DNA from: an uncultured Saprospiraceae bacterium | GTDB lineage: Bacteria > Bacteroidota > Bacteroidia > Chitinophagales > Saprospiraceae | DNA length: 64,000 nucleotides | Assembly (NCBI GenBank): GCA_937959115.1 | Contig: CALGAW010000010.1 | Location: 127,357 to 191,356 of the forward strand | Reading direction: 5' to 3' | Shown here: positions 19,004 through 28,829 of the stretch, in pieces | How the letters are laid out: the number at the start of each line of letters is the position of its first letter | Position numbering within the stretch: the stretch's first letter is position 1 | The notes under the pieces: generated by a model | What the model was told of the DNA's origin: nothing | What the model saw: the letters and a program-made list of their open reading frames with translations, nothing else | Database searches by the model: none | Position numbers and translations under genes: made by a program

Positions 19004-20614
19004 ATGGCATCTTTGAACCCGCGGACCGGTGTTTTGGGAAAACGCCTGGCAGCTCATCTTCTTAGAAGAGCAACCTTCAATTTTTCCAAATCCCGTATCG
19101 ACGATTTTAGCCTTAAAACGGCGCAACAGGCTGTTCTAGAACTAACTAACCTATCTCAGACTGTAATCCCTGAACCACTAGATCATGCATCTGGCACTAC
19201 CTTTATTGGACAAGATCCTAGACCTGCCAACACATCTGCCGAGTTTTACCTAAGACAATGGGTTCAAGCTTGGTGGTTGAATGAGGCAAAAATGGACGAA
19301 TCAATTGGTCACAAAATGCAATTCTTTTTGCACTCCATTTGGATTATTCACACAGATTCTGGAAAGTCTGATCACTTTTGGGACTACCTTAAATTGATCA
19401 AAATGCATGCGCTTGGAAGTTACAGGGAGCTAGCATATCACATGACATTAGACAACCTAATGTTAATCTATCTGGACAATACTTACAATCGTAAAAACAA
19501 CCCGAATGAGAATTATGCTCGTGAGCTATTGGAGCTGTTCACTATGGGCGTTGGCAATTATGATGACGTAGATGACATTGCAGCAGCAGCTGAAGTTCTA
19601 ACAGGTTTCTACGCAACTTGGGATCGGTCGAATGTGAACCCTAACACAGGAATTCCTGCAGGCAAAACCGCTTTCTGGGATCACACTACAACAGACAAAA
19701 CCTTCAGTTCTCAATATTTTGGTGGCACAGTCATTACTGCCGCGACTAATGATACAGACATGTACAGAGAATTAAATGATTTTCTGGATATGATCTTTGC
19801 ACAAAGCGCTACAGCAGAATACATCAGTAGAAAAATGTATCGTTTCTTTGTGAGCAACAAAATATCGACTGAAGTAGAAAATGATATTATCCAGCCATTA
19901 GCAACAATGCTAAGAGCGAACAACTATAATCTGCTACCTGTTGTCACTGCACTGCTTGAAAGTCAACACTTTTATGATGAAGATGATGCAGTAGCAGGTG
20001 ATGAAATTATTGGTGCATTGATTCGTTCTCCGTTGGAGTTATCCCTACAATCCTTTAATTACTTTGATTTACAGGTTCCTGACTATCAAACCGATACCGT
20101 TAATCATTATGATACATTTTACAAGAATGGTGTCCTATATGATATGTTCTACAGATCAGGCTTTGAACCATTTAGAACGCACTCTCCTGCTGGATATGAG
20201 GCGTACTACCAAAGACCTGATTATGCCAGAAACTGGTTTAACTCTAGTACTTTACTAGCTAGATATAAAACACCAGAGATGCTTTTGACAGGTAAACGGT
20301 ACAACAGCAATACGAACCCAATCGCTGCTCAATTTGATGTAGTTGACTACGTTCAGCAAAATGTATCCAACCCAGGATCAGTCTACGCACTAGTTACAGA
20401 GTTAACTGATTATCTGTTTTGCGAATTACCTGACAATGATCGGCTGAATTATTTCATGGATGATGTTTTCCTACAAGGTGGCGTCATTACTGCAGCTGAC
20501 TGGACAACCGAATGGAACGATTACCTCAGCACAGGTGATAGAACTGGTGTAGAACCTGCTCTAAAACATTTGTTTGAAGGAATCATGTTCTCTCCGGAGT
20601 ATCAATTATTTTAA
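19004..20614 (+). CDS. DUF1800 family protein
   Basis: A 536-residue protein starting MASLNPRTGVLGKRLAAHLLRRATF, the usual DUF1800 opening. Further family landmarks are HKMQFFLHSIWI, a NPNENYARELLELFTMGVGNY block and DIAAAAEVLTGF. No signal peptide is apparent. DUF1800 proteins are almost always encoded immediately before a DUF1501 protein, as here (17 bases apart), and the two are likely to act together. The biochemical function of the pair is not established; links to secreted or surface material have been suggested. Confidence 0.9.
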   Translation: MASLNPRTGVLGKRLAAHLLRRATFNFSKSRIDDFSLKTAQQAVLELTNLSQTVIPEPLDHASGTTFIGQDPRPANTSAEFYLRQWVQAWWLNEAKMDESIGHKMQFFLHSIWIIHTDSGKSDHFWDYLKLIKMHALGSYRELAYHMTLDNLMLIYLDNTYNRKNNPNENYARELLELFTMGVGNYDDVDDIAAAAEVLTGFYATWDRSNVNPNTGIPAGKTAFWDHTTTDKTFSSQYFGGTVITAATNDTDMYRELNDFLDMIFAQSATAEYISRKMYRFFVSNKISTEVENDIIQPLATMLRANNYNLLPVVTALLESQHFYDEDDAVAGDEIIGALIRSPLELSLQSFNYFDLQVPDYQTDTVNHYDTFYKNGVLYDMFYRSGFEPFRTHSPAGYEAYYQRPDYARNWFNSSTLLARYKTPEMLLTGKRYNSNTNPIAAQFDVVDYVQQNVSNPGSVYALVTELTDYLFCELPDNDRLNYFMDDVFLQGGVITAADWTTEWNDYLSTGDRTGVEPALKHLFEGIMFSPEYQLF

Positions 20615-20631
20615 CTCAAAGAAAATTAATC

Positions 20632-22581
20632 ATGGATAGGAGAAAATTCTTTAAAGTGTCCGCACCATTATCGCTGACACCTTTTATCATAAATGGAACC
20701 TCAATAAGTACTTTCGCCAACACCCGCTTATTAGAGGCAATGAACTGTGCTGGTATTAGCGAACGCGTGCTCGTTATTGTCCAACTTAAAGGTGGAAATG
20801 ACGGATTAAATACGTTGATTCCAATGGACAGTTATGCTAGTTATAAGGCGATTCGACCAAACATCGCAATTCCAGATAGTGGAGCAGGCAGTTTCATCCC
20901 TTTAGATACTACATTACCAATTGCAAACCAAGTAGGATTACATCCATCAATGGTAGGCTTTAAGTCATTATATGACAGCGGACTGATGTCTGTCGTTCAA
21001 GGTGTTTCGTATACTTCACCAAACCGTTCGCATTTTAGATCTACTGATTTGATGCTCACTGGTTCAGACGGATCGGCAGGCTATAATGTGAATACAGGAT
21101 GGATGGGGCGTTACCTCAACCATATGTTTCCAGGATATGCTGGCAACCCTGATGTAATAATGCCAGACCCCCTTGGCTTGCAGCTAGGAGATAACATCAC
21201 TTCATTGGGTTTCAGCTCTAATGCAGAACACAATGTTGCGATCAATCTTTCCTACAATTCACCAGCGGGCTATCACAACATTGTAAATGAAGTGGGAGGC
21301 GCACCTCTTCCTAATGTTCCTTTATCGGAATACGGACAAGAGCTACAATACATTATGAATGTAGAGTCTAGTACCAACAAATACGCGCAGCGAATAACTG
21401 ACGTGTACAATGCAGGAAACAATAGTCCTGGTGCAAATTATCCTTCACACTACTTTGCTAATCAGTTAAAAACGGTAGCTCGTCTTATTCAAGGTGGCTC
21501 TAAAACTAAAATCTTTTTGACGTCATTAGGAGGGTTTGATACACACACGAATCAAACAGATATGAGTGATCCTTCTGTAGGAGCACACACGAATCTAATG
21601 TACAATGTATCCGAAGCAATAAAGGCCTTCCAAGACGATATTACAGCACTTGGACTTGATAATAAAGTCTTGACGGTTTCCTTCTCTGAATTCGGAAGAA
21701 AAGCCATAGAAAATGACAACTACGGTACAGATCATGGTAACATTGCTCCAATGTTTGTTATTGGAAAAGGTGTTGAAGGTGGGGTACTTGGCACCACACC
21801 TGATTTTAATGAAGTAAATACACAAGGAATATTTAATAATAATCAAATACAACATGATTACCGACAGGTCTTGACTTCTGTGCTACAAGATTGGTTAGGT
21901 GGGAATGACACGGCTATTACTGAGACCAAGTTTGATCCATTTTTACCTCAAAAGTTGCCGTTAATTGCACCTTCACATTATGTGGATCCTACTTGTTATG
22001 TACCTCCACTCGTTCTGGTTCCTATTACGTTAACTTCTTTTGATGCAAGAGTAAATGAAGAAACTGATGTAGAATTAACTTGGGAGACTGAATCTGAATT
22101 GAATAACAGTCACTTCATTATTGAAAGAAGTAGAGACGGTATTGATTTTCAAGACATGGCCCAAGTGCTTGGTGGAGGGACTACACATGTTCCCAAAAGC
22201 TATCGGTTGATTGATCCAGAGCCCTATTTTGGTACTTCTTACTATCGACTAAAACAAGTAGATTTTGATGGTACAACAACAATAGCGGGAACTGAAGTTG
22301 TAAAAATTGATAAATCAAGTGAATTATCCTTCCAGCTTTATCCAAACCCAGCAGTAAATGAAACAAAGCTGAAGTTTGTTGCAAGCGAAACGACTGAGCT
22401 ATTTATCAATATTGTGAATGCTTCTGGTCAACTTCTAAGAGATTTACGGTTACCTGCATATAAGGGAGAAAACAAAATTCCAATCAATCTGAGTGATTTC
22501 TCTTCAGGAACGTATTTTATTAATATTGTAACAGAAAATGGTCACCGATCCAACAAAAAATTGATCGTTACCAATTTATAA
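20632..22581 (+). CDS. DUF1501 family protein with Tat-like signal and T9SS sorting domain
   Basis: A 649-residue protein. It starts MDRRKFFKVSAPLSLTPFI, with a twin-arginine-like RRKFFK motif before a weakly hydrophobic stretch. The DUF1501 core (about 40-450) contains LKGGNDGLNTLIP, SPNRSHFRSTDLM, SLGGFDTHTNQ, FSEFGRK and GTDHGNIAPMFV. The His/Asp-rich motifs place it near the alkaline phosphatase/sulfatase-like superfamily. Next comes an FN3-like segment (ITLTSFDARVNEETDVELTW, about 465-560). A type A T9SS sorting domain follows (LYPNPAVNETKL, NASGQLLRD, SGTYFINI). A Tat signal with a T9SS tail implies export in folded form and surface anchoring. It is co-transcribed with the DUF1800 gene. 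Confidence 0.9.
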   Translation: MDRRKFFKVSAPLSLTPFIINGTSISTFANTRLLEAMNCAGISERVLVIVQLKGGNDGLNTLIPMDSYASYKAIRPNIAIPDSGAGSFIPLDTTLPIANQVGLHPSMVGFKSLYDSGLMSVVQGVSYTSPNRSHFRSTDLMLTGSDGSAGYNVNTGWMGRYLNHMFPGYAGNPDVIMPDPLGLQLGDNITSLGFSSNAEHNVAINLSYNSPAGYHNIVNEVGGAPLPNVPLSEYGQELQYIMNVESSTNKYAQRITDVYNAGNNSPGANYPSHYFANQLKTVARLIQGGSKTKIFLTSLGGFDTHTNQTDMSDPSVGAHTNLMYNVSEAIKAFQDDITALGLDNKVLTVSFSEFGRKAIENDNYGTDHGNIAPMFVIGKGVEGGVLGTTPDFNEVNTQGIFNNNQIQHDYRQVLTSVLQDWLGGNDTAITETKFDPFLPQKLPLIAPSHYVDPTCYVPPLVLVPITLTSFDARVNEETDVELTWETESELNNSHFIIERSRDGIDFQDMAQVLGGGTTHVPKSYRLIDPEPYFGTSYYRLKQVDFDGTTTIAGTEVVKIDKSSELSFQLYPNPAVNETKLKFVASETTELFINIVNASGQLLRDLRLPAYKGENKIPINLSDFSSGTYFINIVTENGHRSNKKLIVTNL

Positions 22582-22611
22582 ACAATATTAAACTAATTTA
22601 TAGTATGAAAG

Positions 22612-22638
22612 GCTTCTTCTTAATCGGAGAAGCTTTTT
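22612..22638 (+). terminator. Terminator after DUF1501 gene
   Basis: A stem of GCTTCT (22612-22617) with AGAAGC (22628-22633), extendable with a mismatch, then a run of T. It lies between two convergent genes. Confidence 0.65.
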
Positions 22639-22690
22639 TATTTGCATGGGTTATCTCTACTTGTTATACATAAACCATTAATAATTTAAA

Positions 22691-23299
22691 TTACATCCCG
22701 TAAGGAAAATCCTTAAAGTTCAAGTCTGCATTGCGAATAGGTGCCATTGCTTTGCTGTATTCTGCCAGTAGCTTCAAACTAAAGTCAACTCTAGGCCTTA
22801 GGAATGTATCAAACTCACTCTCTGTGTTAGGTGTTTCATTAAGACACTCCTCTACTTTCCGAATCACTAAATGCTCAGGAATATAATTGATCTTGGTGTT
22901 CTTGTAACTACTTGTTCGAAGTTCATTGACGGGGTAGCTGCCGCTAAGACCAGAAGACACAGATACGATTAAGCCAGGTTTGTGCCCCATCATTTTTGAA
23001 TTGGCCAATAAGAAGAAATTCTTCAGTTTTGCAGTCACCATGCCACCATATTCAGGTGTAATGACGATAAATGCATCTGAAGACTCAAGCACCTTTGCAA
23101 TTGGCGTCCATACTTGTTTCCACTTTTCTTCTCCTCTCCATACACCTTCATCCCAGAATGGTAATTCTGCTTTAGCAAGATCAAGAATATAGGAGGAATC
23201 AAACAAGTTTAATGTTTTTATCCTGTCGTTAATAAAATGAGCGACTTTTGAAGATTGAGCCAATTGTCGGTGGCTACCCGCTATAATGGAAAGTTTCAT
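22691..23299 (-). CDS. NADPH-dependent FMN reductase family protein
   Basis: A 202-residue flavodoxin-like protein. The N-terminal strand and phosphate loop (MKLSIIAGSHRQLAQSSKVA) and the later SDAFIVITPEYGGMVTAKLKNF block are the FMN-binding features of the NADPH-dependent FMN reductase (SsuE/ChrR/azoreductase-like) family. Members transfer electrons from NAD(P)H via FMN to quinones, azo dyes or metals. The substrate cannot be told from sequence. It is a monocistronic gene, convergent with the DUF1501 gene. Confidence 0.85.
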   Translation of the reverse strand: MKLSIIAGSHRQLAQSSKVAHFINDRIKTLNLFDSSYILDLAKAELPFWDEGVWRGEEKWKQVWTPIAKVLESSDAFIVITPEYGGMVTAKLKNFFLLANSKMMGHKPGLIVSVSSGLSGSYPVNELRTSSYKNTKINYIPEHLVIRKVEECLNETPNTESEFDTFLRPRVDFSLKLLAEYSKAMAPIRNADLNFKDFPYGM

Positions 23300-23530
23300 G
23301 CGTTATTTTAATTAGTACTAAGATATTTTTTATTAAAGTGTAACAGCATAAATTAATTATAGTTTAAATTTAAATGAGCTTAACCATTCAAATATTTAAA
23401 CTAGAATTTTAATATTAAAGAATATGAAATTGAATCTCTTTAATTTATTTATGATTAAATTGTACCATTCATTAAAATGAAACCTTTTACTACCTTTTAC
23501 TGTTAATTTAGTAACCAATAATAAAAGATT

Positions 23531-24418
23531 ATGAGTGAATCACAACTTCCCCCAAGGCCGCAAATGCCTAGACGCCCTAACCGTTCAAGGTCAGAATTCC
23601 CACAATTATCTCTCAAAAAACCGCTAATTATTCTAGGAGTTTTACTCTTGTTAGCTATGTTTTTAATGAAATCAGCTGTAACGATTGGCTCTGGAATGGC
23701 AGGTGTTAAATTCCAAACCTTTGGAGGTGGTGTGGTAACAGATGCTCCCCCATTAGGAGAAGGCTTTCACTTGATTGCTCCCTGGAATAAAGTTTTTGTC
23801 TACAATGTAAAACAGCAAGAAGTCTTTGAAGCAGAAATGCCAGTATTGTCCTCCAATGGTCTTGAGATTAAATTGGATGTATCCGTCTTGTATCAACCGA
23901 TTTATAATGAACTCGGTAAACTCCACCAAACAAAAGGTGTCAATTATTTGAATACCGTATTAGTACCTGAGATTAGAGCTGTAGCAAGGAGTGTTATAGG
24001 TCGTTACACCCCTGAACAACTCTATTCTTCTAAACGAGATGTGATACAGAATGAGATATTTGAAGAAACGAAACGAAAAGTAAATCCACAGCATATTCAA
24101 CTCAACTCTGTCCTAGTAAGAGATGTGACCTTACCCCCAACCATCAAAAGTGCGATTGAGCGTAAGCTGAGCCAAGAACAAGAGTCGCTAGAATACGAAT
24201 TCCGTCTCGAGAAAGCCCGCAAAGAGGCAGAGCGCCAGCGAATCGATGCAGAAGGAAAGGCCGTAGCCAACCGGATACTGAACGCTTCCTTATCAGACAA
24301 AATTCTTCAAGAAAAAGGTATCGAGGCAACAGTAAAACTGTCTACGTCTCCAAACGCTAAAGTGATTGTAGTTGGAGGTGGTGGAGATGGATTACCATTG
24401 ATTCTAGGTGGTCAATAG
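23531..24418 (+). CDS. Prohibitin/SPFH family membrane protein
   Basis: A 295-residue protein. A Pro/Arg-rich cytoplasmic lead (1-28) is followed by one transmembrane helix (about 30-48). An SPFH/prohibitin domain comes next (about 52-215; VKFQTFGGGVVTDAPPLGEGFHLIAPW, in two parts, then YRPIY-like and RSVIGRYTPEQLY motifs). A coiled-coil (about 215-255; Glu/Lys/Arg rich) and a Gly-rich tail (VVGGGGDGLPLILGG) end it. Prohibitin-type proteins form large ring assemblies in membranes and often chaperone membrane protein turnover, for example by FtsH. No partner gene is adjacent. Confidence 0.9.
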   Translation: MSESQLPPRPQMPRRPNRSRSEFPQLSLKKPLIILGVLLLLAMFLMKSAVTIGSGMAGVKFQTFGGGVVTDAPPLGEGFHLIAPWNKVFVYNVKQQEVFEAEMPVLSSNGLEIKLDVSVLYQPIYNELGKLHQTKGVNYLNTVLVPEIRAVARSVIGRYTPEQLYSSKRDVIQNEIFEETKRKVNPQHIQLNSVLVRDVTLPPTIKSAIERKLSQEQESLEYEFRLEKARKEAERQRIDAEGKAVANRILNASLSDKILQEKGIEATVKLSTSPNAKVIVVGGGGDGLPLILGGQ

Positions 24419-24512
24419 AAATTATAGTTCATAGGTAGATAGACGGCGAATACAATTTGCCTTTACCAATGCTTTGGGATAGCAATTGCTATCACTCTAT
24501 ATTTTAATGGAT

Positions 24513-25511
24513 TCAGTGAAACCACCCAACAGAAATAGTCCGCCTCCAGTTTCGAGGAATTACCCAAACAGATGCCTTCTTACTAAACAAAGAGATCCCA
24601 CTACCGTAGCGAAAAGAAAACCGACTCCCACAAACCATTGGTTTTCTGGCTATAAAGGTAAGGAGTTGTTCCTTGCTACCAGCATTCAGATCAACGCGGT
24701 GCAGATCCATAAGATTAGCACCTCCTTCCTGACAAAAGCCTGCTAGGTACAAGGCATTTTGATCGGCAACCAGATTTATGTTTTGATAGGCACCCCACTC
24801 TCCCCTCCGATTTGTAGGGATCAACGATTTCGCTTTTGTAAACGATCCCTCAGGAAACTTATCATTCGTATAAAAGTCAATCAACTTACTATCCCAGCCT
24901 CCAACCGCGAGTACGACAGTATTATTTTGCATTCTAGTGATCCCTATTGCCCCAGCTGTATCATGAGTTCTATCGATCTTGTGGAAAAGTGGTTTGGGAT
25001 TCCTTGGATCATTTAGATCATAGAACACAACGCTAGACATGACAGGATCTTTACCGCCTTCAGTGCCAACCGCAAGCACATTTCCAAGAAGCTGAATGCC
25101 ACCTGCATGCTTATGGAGCATAGAAGGAAAATCATCATTAATCTTCTTAAAACTTATAATCTTCCCTTGGTTCTTATCGGAGATTTTCTCTTCCCATTCT
25201 ACAATAAAGAAATAAGCAAATGTCCTAGAACTTCCGCTTACAACTAAATGGCGATCGCTTAGTTGTTGTACACCTTGCAGATGCCCACCCCTTGGCTTTT
25301 GAAAGCTTTGCGTTGTAAACTGAACACTTCTAGTTATCTTGCTTTGTATCTCGATAAACTGTTGCTCAAATGATTGAGCAGACAAACAGATCGTTAGAAA
25401 ACAAGAAGCAACTAGTACTAGGAAATACTCAATGGAAACACCAGACCTTGATTTCGAATGCTTTTGCTTAATAATACATTGACGATTTCTAAATATCTGC
25501 TTGATAATCAT
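24513..25511 (-). CDS. Unknown secreted protein, probable beta-propeller-like fold
   Basis: A 332-residue protein. The ATG overlaps the stop of the upstream penicillin acylase gene (ATGA, 25508-25511), so the two are translationally coupled. A long basic N-region (about 28 residues) precedes a hydrophobic segment (YFLVLVASCFLTICLSAQ), read as a signal peptide. The rest has repeated strand-turn patterns such as HLQGVQQLSDRHLVVSGSS, HAGGIQLLGNVLAVGTEGG and GITRMQNNTVVLAVGGWDS, which suggest a beta-propeller. No catalytic motif is recognised. Coupling to the acylase suggests a partner or a substrate-binding role, which is an inference. Confidence 0.75.
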   Translation of the reverse strand: MIIKQIFRNRQCIIKQKHSKSRSGVSIEYFLVLVASCFLTICLSAQSFEQQFIEIQSKITRSVQFTTQSFQKPRGGHLQGVQQLSDRHLVVSGSSRTFAYFFIVEWEEKISDKNQGKIISFKKINDDFPSMLHKHAGGIQLLGNVLAVGTEGGKDPVMSSVVFYDLNDPRNPKPLFHKIDRTHDTAGAIGITRMQNNTVVLAVGGWDSKLIDFYTNDKFPEGSFTKAKSLIPTNRRGEWGAYQNINLVADQNALYLAGFCQEGGANLMDLHRVDLNAGSKEQLLTFIARKPMVCGSRFSFRYGSGISLFSKKASVWVIPRNWRRTISVGWFH

Positions 25512-27577
25512 TTGGTTCCAGCTTTATAAATCCGTTTTGCATTTCGCTCAATTGTTGCACGATCAAGGGTCATTTCCTTGTATTTGTGTTGACTAAACAA
25601 CTCCATTTGATCATCGTAATGCGGACTATTCGGATCGTCAGATGCACCATAAACATTAATTGTCATTAACTCAGGGCCGTCCTCCGTAAATCGTACCTTT
25701 TGTATATATCCGTCACCACTAACCACTTTGTATCTTGCTTTACTTGCGTTGACTAGTTTGGTATCTGTAGCTCTAGCAGTTTCCCGAAGGCCATCTGCAG
25801 GCATTCGCTTATCTCCTCGGATATAAAACTGTACACTGCCAAGCGGGACGTCAAGTGTTCCAAAAGCCTTAAGGAGCTGTCGTTGTGCATAACGCAAAGC
25901 ACGCACTGCCTCTTCTTCTTTAATTAACTCATCCCGCGCCATCAGAAAGCCAAAGGTCATGTCTAGTTCCTCACATAAATAATCGTGCATAATCATTAAT
26001 AAAGCAGCATCGATATTGTCGGTTGTTCCGAGCAGATTCCAACGTTTGATTTTCTCTATGGCATAGGTAAGTTCAGGATATTTCTTGCTATCCAATTGGT
26101 ACAATGCCTTAAATTTCTTTCGATAACTACCTTCCTCAATATACCCAGTATAGAACTTTACGTCATCCAACAATTTTTCAGTAAACACACCTTTATGTGC
26201 TGTTAGCGTGTTTCGAAACTGTTCTCCCCTATTGTAATTAAAGCGTTGAAGTCCAATAAAATCTCCTTTCCAGTTACAAGCTTCACCCGTGCCTTCTAAC
26301 GGAGTTTGATTGGCATTATAGACATAGCCGCATGAAGGATTTTTAACAGTCGGTAATTCATCATATCCTAGCAATTCATCCCATTTATAATCTGAAGTGT
26401 TCGCTTTAATGGGTTGCCGCCAGTCAAGTTGGGGGTTTCGTCTAGGTAGTTTCCCTCCAGAATGAAGCAAAATATTCCCTTTCACATCAGCATAAACTGT
26501 ATTAAACAAGGGTACCGCTTCTTGTGACAATGCAGATTCAAACTCATTAATATTGGTAGCCTTGTTCATCTTGAACCATTGTTCTGCTGCTCGAATATCG
26601 GTATAACCTGGAAATCGAAAGGCATAATAAATTCCTTTTCTTGTTTTATAAACCGGCCCATATTCACAAAAATAGAGGGTTCGTTTAACGTTAAGCGGTT
26701 TCCCATATAGTTTTACAACAAGGTTCGCTTTTCCTGTTCGGAAGTTGCACCATTCCCCATCATACTTATATTGCAGCTTATTATTTGGATTGATTTCAAG
26801 CTGATAAACATCACCAAAATTGTGAAAATTGAACGTATGACACCAGCCTAAATGCTTATTGGTACCAATAAATGCAGTGACGCCACCAGGGAATAGAGCA
26901 CCTAACACATTCCAGCCTTCCTTACTATTGATGTGTGCTTCGTACCAAGCCAACCTTCCATCAATCTGGAGATGCGTATTGACAAGTAAATAGCCTTTAC
27001 CATCATCCATTTTCTGAGGCGCGACTGCAATCGCATTAGATCCGAGATCGTTGACACTTGAGTAGTCAGTGATCCGATCATCACGTACGGCCTTAAGGGA
27101 AAGCCCTAGGCCAGCCATCAGAGATGTATTAAGGGTGTACATCTTAATGATATCACGACCAGATATCGGAAATACCTTCTTTCTCAACACTTTCTTAGGA
27201 TAATGTACAGCATATCGATTGACTGCTTGCGCGTAGCCATCTAACACTTTTCTAAATTCTGGAGAAAGATCCGACTCATACCTTGCATTTACGATAGAAT
27301 CAATTTCTAAAAACTGCATTCCATAGTCAAAAATCACTCCTTTCGGACCAGTTTGTCTTCCTAGGAAATTCTTAGTTGCCATAAAGGTGAGTTGGATGTC
27401 ACCAAAATCATCTTCGCAGTGTGCCCATGCTAGGCCATATGCAGCATCGGCGTCTGTATCTCCATAAATGTGCGGAACACCCCACTCATCGCGGATGATT
27501 GTTGCATCATACTGTTGTTGAGCCAAAAGAGCTTGACAAAACGTAAAAAGAAAAAGGATAAGTAGGTGCGGATTCAA
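25508..27577 (-). CDS. Penicillin acylase family Ntn-hydrolase
   Basis: A 689-residue periplasmic or secreted hydrolase. Signal peptide MNPHLLILFLFTFCQALLAQ. The early motif YDATIIRDEWGVPHIYGDTD is typical of the family. Autocatalytic cleavage is expected between Gly179 and Ser180 in DLGSNAIAVAP; Ser180 would be the N-terminal nucleophile of the beta chain. AFIGTNKHLGWCHTFNF follows as expected. Relatives cleave amide-linked acyl chains from penicillins, N-acyl-homoserine lactones or lipopeptides (PvdQ, QuiP). The substrate is unknown here. It is first in a two-gene unit with the overlapping beta-propeller-like gene. Confidence 0.88.
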   Translation of the reverse strand: MNPHLLILFLFTFCQALLAQQQYDATIIRDEWGVPHIYGDTDADAAYGLAWAHCEDDFGDIQLTFMATKNFLGRQTGPKGVIFDYGMQFLEIDSIVNARYESDLSPEFRKVLDGYAQAVNRYAVHYPKKVLRKKVFPISGRDIIKMYTLNTSLMAGLGLSLKAVRDDRITDYSSVNDLGSNAIAVAPQKMDDGKGYLLVNTHLQIDGRLAWYEAHINSKEGWNVLGALFPGGVTAFIGTNKHLGWCHTFNFHNFGDVYQLEINPNNKLQYKYDGEWCNFRTGKANLVVKLYGKPLNVKRTLYFCEYGPVYKTRKGIYYAFRFPGYTDIRAAEQWFKMNKATNINEFESALSQEAVPLFNTVYADVKGNILLHSGGKLPRRNPQLDWRQPIKANTSDYKWDELLGYDELPTVKNPSCGYVYNANQTPLEGTGEACNWKGDFIGLQRFNYNRGEQFRNTLTAHKGVFTEKLLDDVKFYTGYIEEGSYRKKFKALYQLDSKKYPELTYAIEKIKRWNLLGTTDNIDAALLMIMHDYLCEELDMTFGFLMARDELIKEEEAVRALRYAQRQLLKAFGTLDVPLGSVQFYIRGDKRMPADGLRETARATDTKLVNASKARYKVVSGDGYIQKVRFTEDGPELMTINVYGASDDPNSPHYDDQMELFSQHKYKEMTLDRATIERNAKRIYKAGTK

Positions 27578-27917
27578 TGTACTAGCTTTATGTTGATTGT
27601 GGCGATTTCCTTAGGATCAAAATTAGGGTAATTAATTGAGATTTGATAATGTAGATTCATCACTTACACTGTTCAATGTCGTTTCTTCTCAAGACTCCAT
27701 TTGTAAGATTGATTAATAGCAGTAAAAGAGTTTGATAAAAGTGCCGAAATCGAACTTAAAAATAAACAGACCATTGTTCTCACATTTAATGTTTGCCAGT
27801 GTCTCTTAGTTGAAAATAACCTTTTACGGTTAATTAGAATAGTATAACATTGAAAACTGTTTGTTACCTCCTCACAACTTTTTATATTGCCAACTGTTTT
27901 AAAAAAAAATTGACTGT
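27578..27917. other. Divergent intergenic region
   Basis: 340 bases between the divergent acylase and esterase genes. AT-rich, and presumed to hold both promoters. No exact TAnnTTTG box, hairpin or repeat was found. A minus-strand frame crossing into the esterase gene was rejected. Confidence 0.4.
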
Positions 27918-28829
27918 ATGAGCTTAAGAGCAAAGATTGCCCAATTTTATTTACTCCGGAAAAAAGTAAGAATGGTGAATCGACAAAAGAACAAACCATT
28001 TGACCCACTGTTGTTAAGGAAATGGATGGATCGGTTAACTTCAGACTTTAAGCCTCCAGCAAAAGTAAAATTTGAACCGATCACAATAAACGATTGCTAC
28101 GCAGAATGGGTAATTCCTACCTCGATAAAAACGAATCAAGTGTTGCTTTATCTACATGGTGGTGCCTATGTTGGAGGAAGTTCAAAGAAATATAGAGGCC
28201 TTACAGGTAAATTAGCACAAGTATGCAACATAAAAACATTAGCGTTTGACTACAGCTTAGCACCTGAAAACCCATTCCCTAAGGGGTTAAATGATGTAGT
28301 GGCAGCTTACAAGTGGTTATTGAAAATAGGATATCAATCTTCTGAAATCATCGTAGCAGGTGATTCTGCAGGCGGTGGTTTGGCACTAAGTACCGTTTTA
28401 AACCTTAGGGATAAACTAAAAATGCAGCCAGGCGGCCTTATACTGTTATCACCTTGGACTGACGTAACAGCAACAAATCCATCAATTACCAAGAATGAAC
28501 GTATTGACCCGATTCTTTCGGGCGACCCAATGGTGACAATAGGACAATTGTATGCTGGAGATTACGCATTGGATGATCCAGGGGTGTCCCCCATGTATGC
28601 TGATCACAAAGGCTTGTGTCCAGTCTTAGTGCATGTAGGAAGTGAAGAAATCTTATTAGACGACTCTGTCCTGCTCGTTGAACGACTCAAGAAAGTAGGA
28701 GTCGAAGTCAAGTTAAAAGTGTGGCAGGGATGCATGCATGTCTTTCACCTGTCCTGGAAATATGTACCAGAAGGACGTAAGGCTATCAAGGAAATCGATC
28801 AGTTCATCAAAGGACTTCAGCAACGATAA
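27918..28829 (+). CDS. Alpha/beta hydrolase, HSL (GDXG) esterase family
   Basis: A 303-residue cytoplasmic enzyme with no signal peptide. The oxyanion-hole motif HGGAY is at 80-84 and the nucleophile Ser150 lies in GDSAGGG. An acid residue (DP..L region near 258) and the His in GCMHVFHLSW complete the expected triad. DYSLAPENPFPKGLND is the usual loop of the hormone-sensitive-lipase-like family, which hydrolyses short-chain esters. Its 3' end overlaps the 3' end of the convergent folC gene by 23 bases (28807-28829). Confidence 0.88.
   Translation: MSLRAKIAQFYLLRKKVRMVNRQKNKPFDPLLLRKWMDRLTSDFKPPAKVKFEPITINDCYAEWVIPTSIKTNQVLLYLHGGAYVGGSSKKYRGLTGKLAQVCNIKTLAFDYSLAPENPFPKGLNDVVAAYKWLLKIGYQSSEIIVAGDSAGGGLALSTVLNLRDKLKMQPGGLILLSPWTDVTATNPSITKNERIDPILSGDPMVTIGQLYAGDYALDDPGVSPMYADHKGLCPVLVHVGSEEILLDDSVLLVERLKKVGVEVKLKVWQGCMHVFHLSWKYVPEGRKAIKEIDQFIKGLQQR

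Noticed and set aside
27673-28008. Minus-strand 111-codon frame overlapping the start of the esterase gene
   Set aside because: It overlaps the well-supported esterase by 91 bases. Its sequence has no family features and looks like chance in AT-rich DNA.
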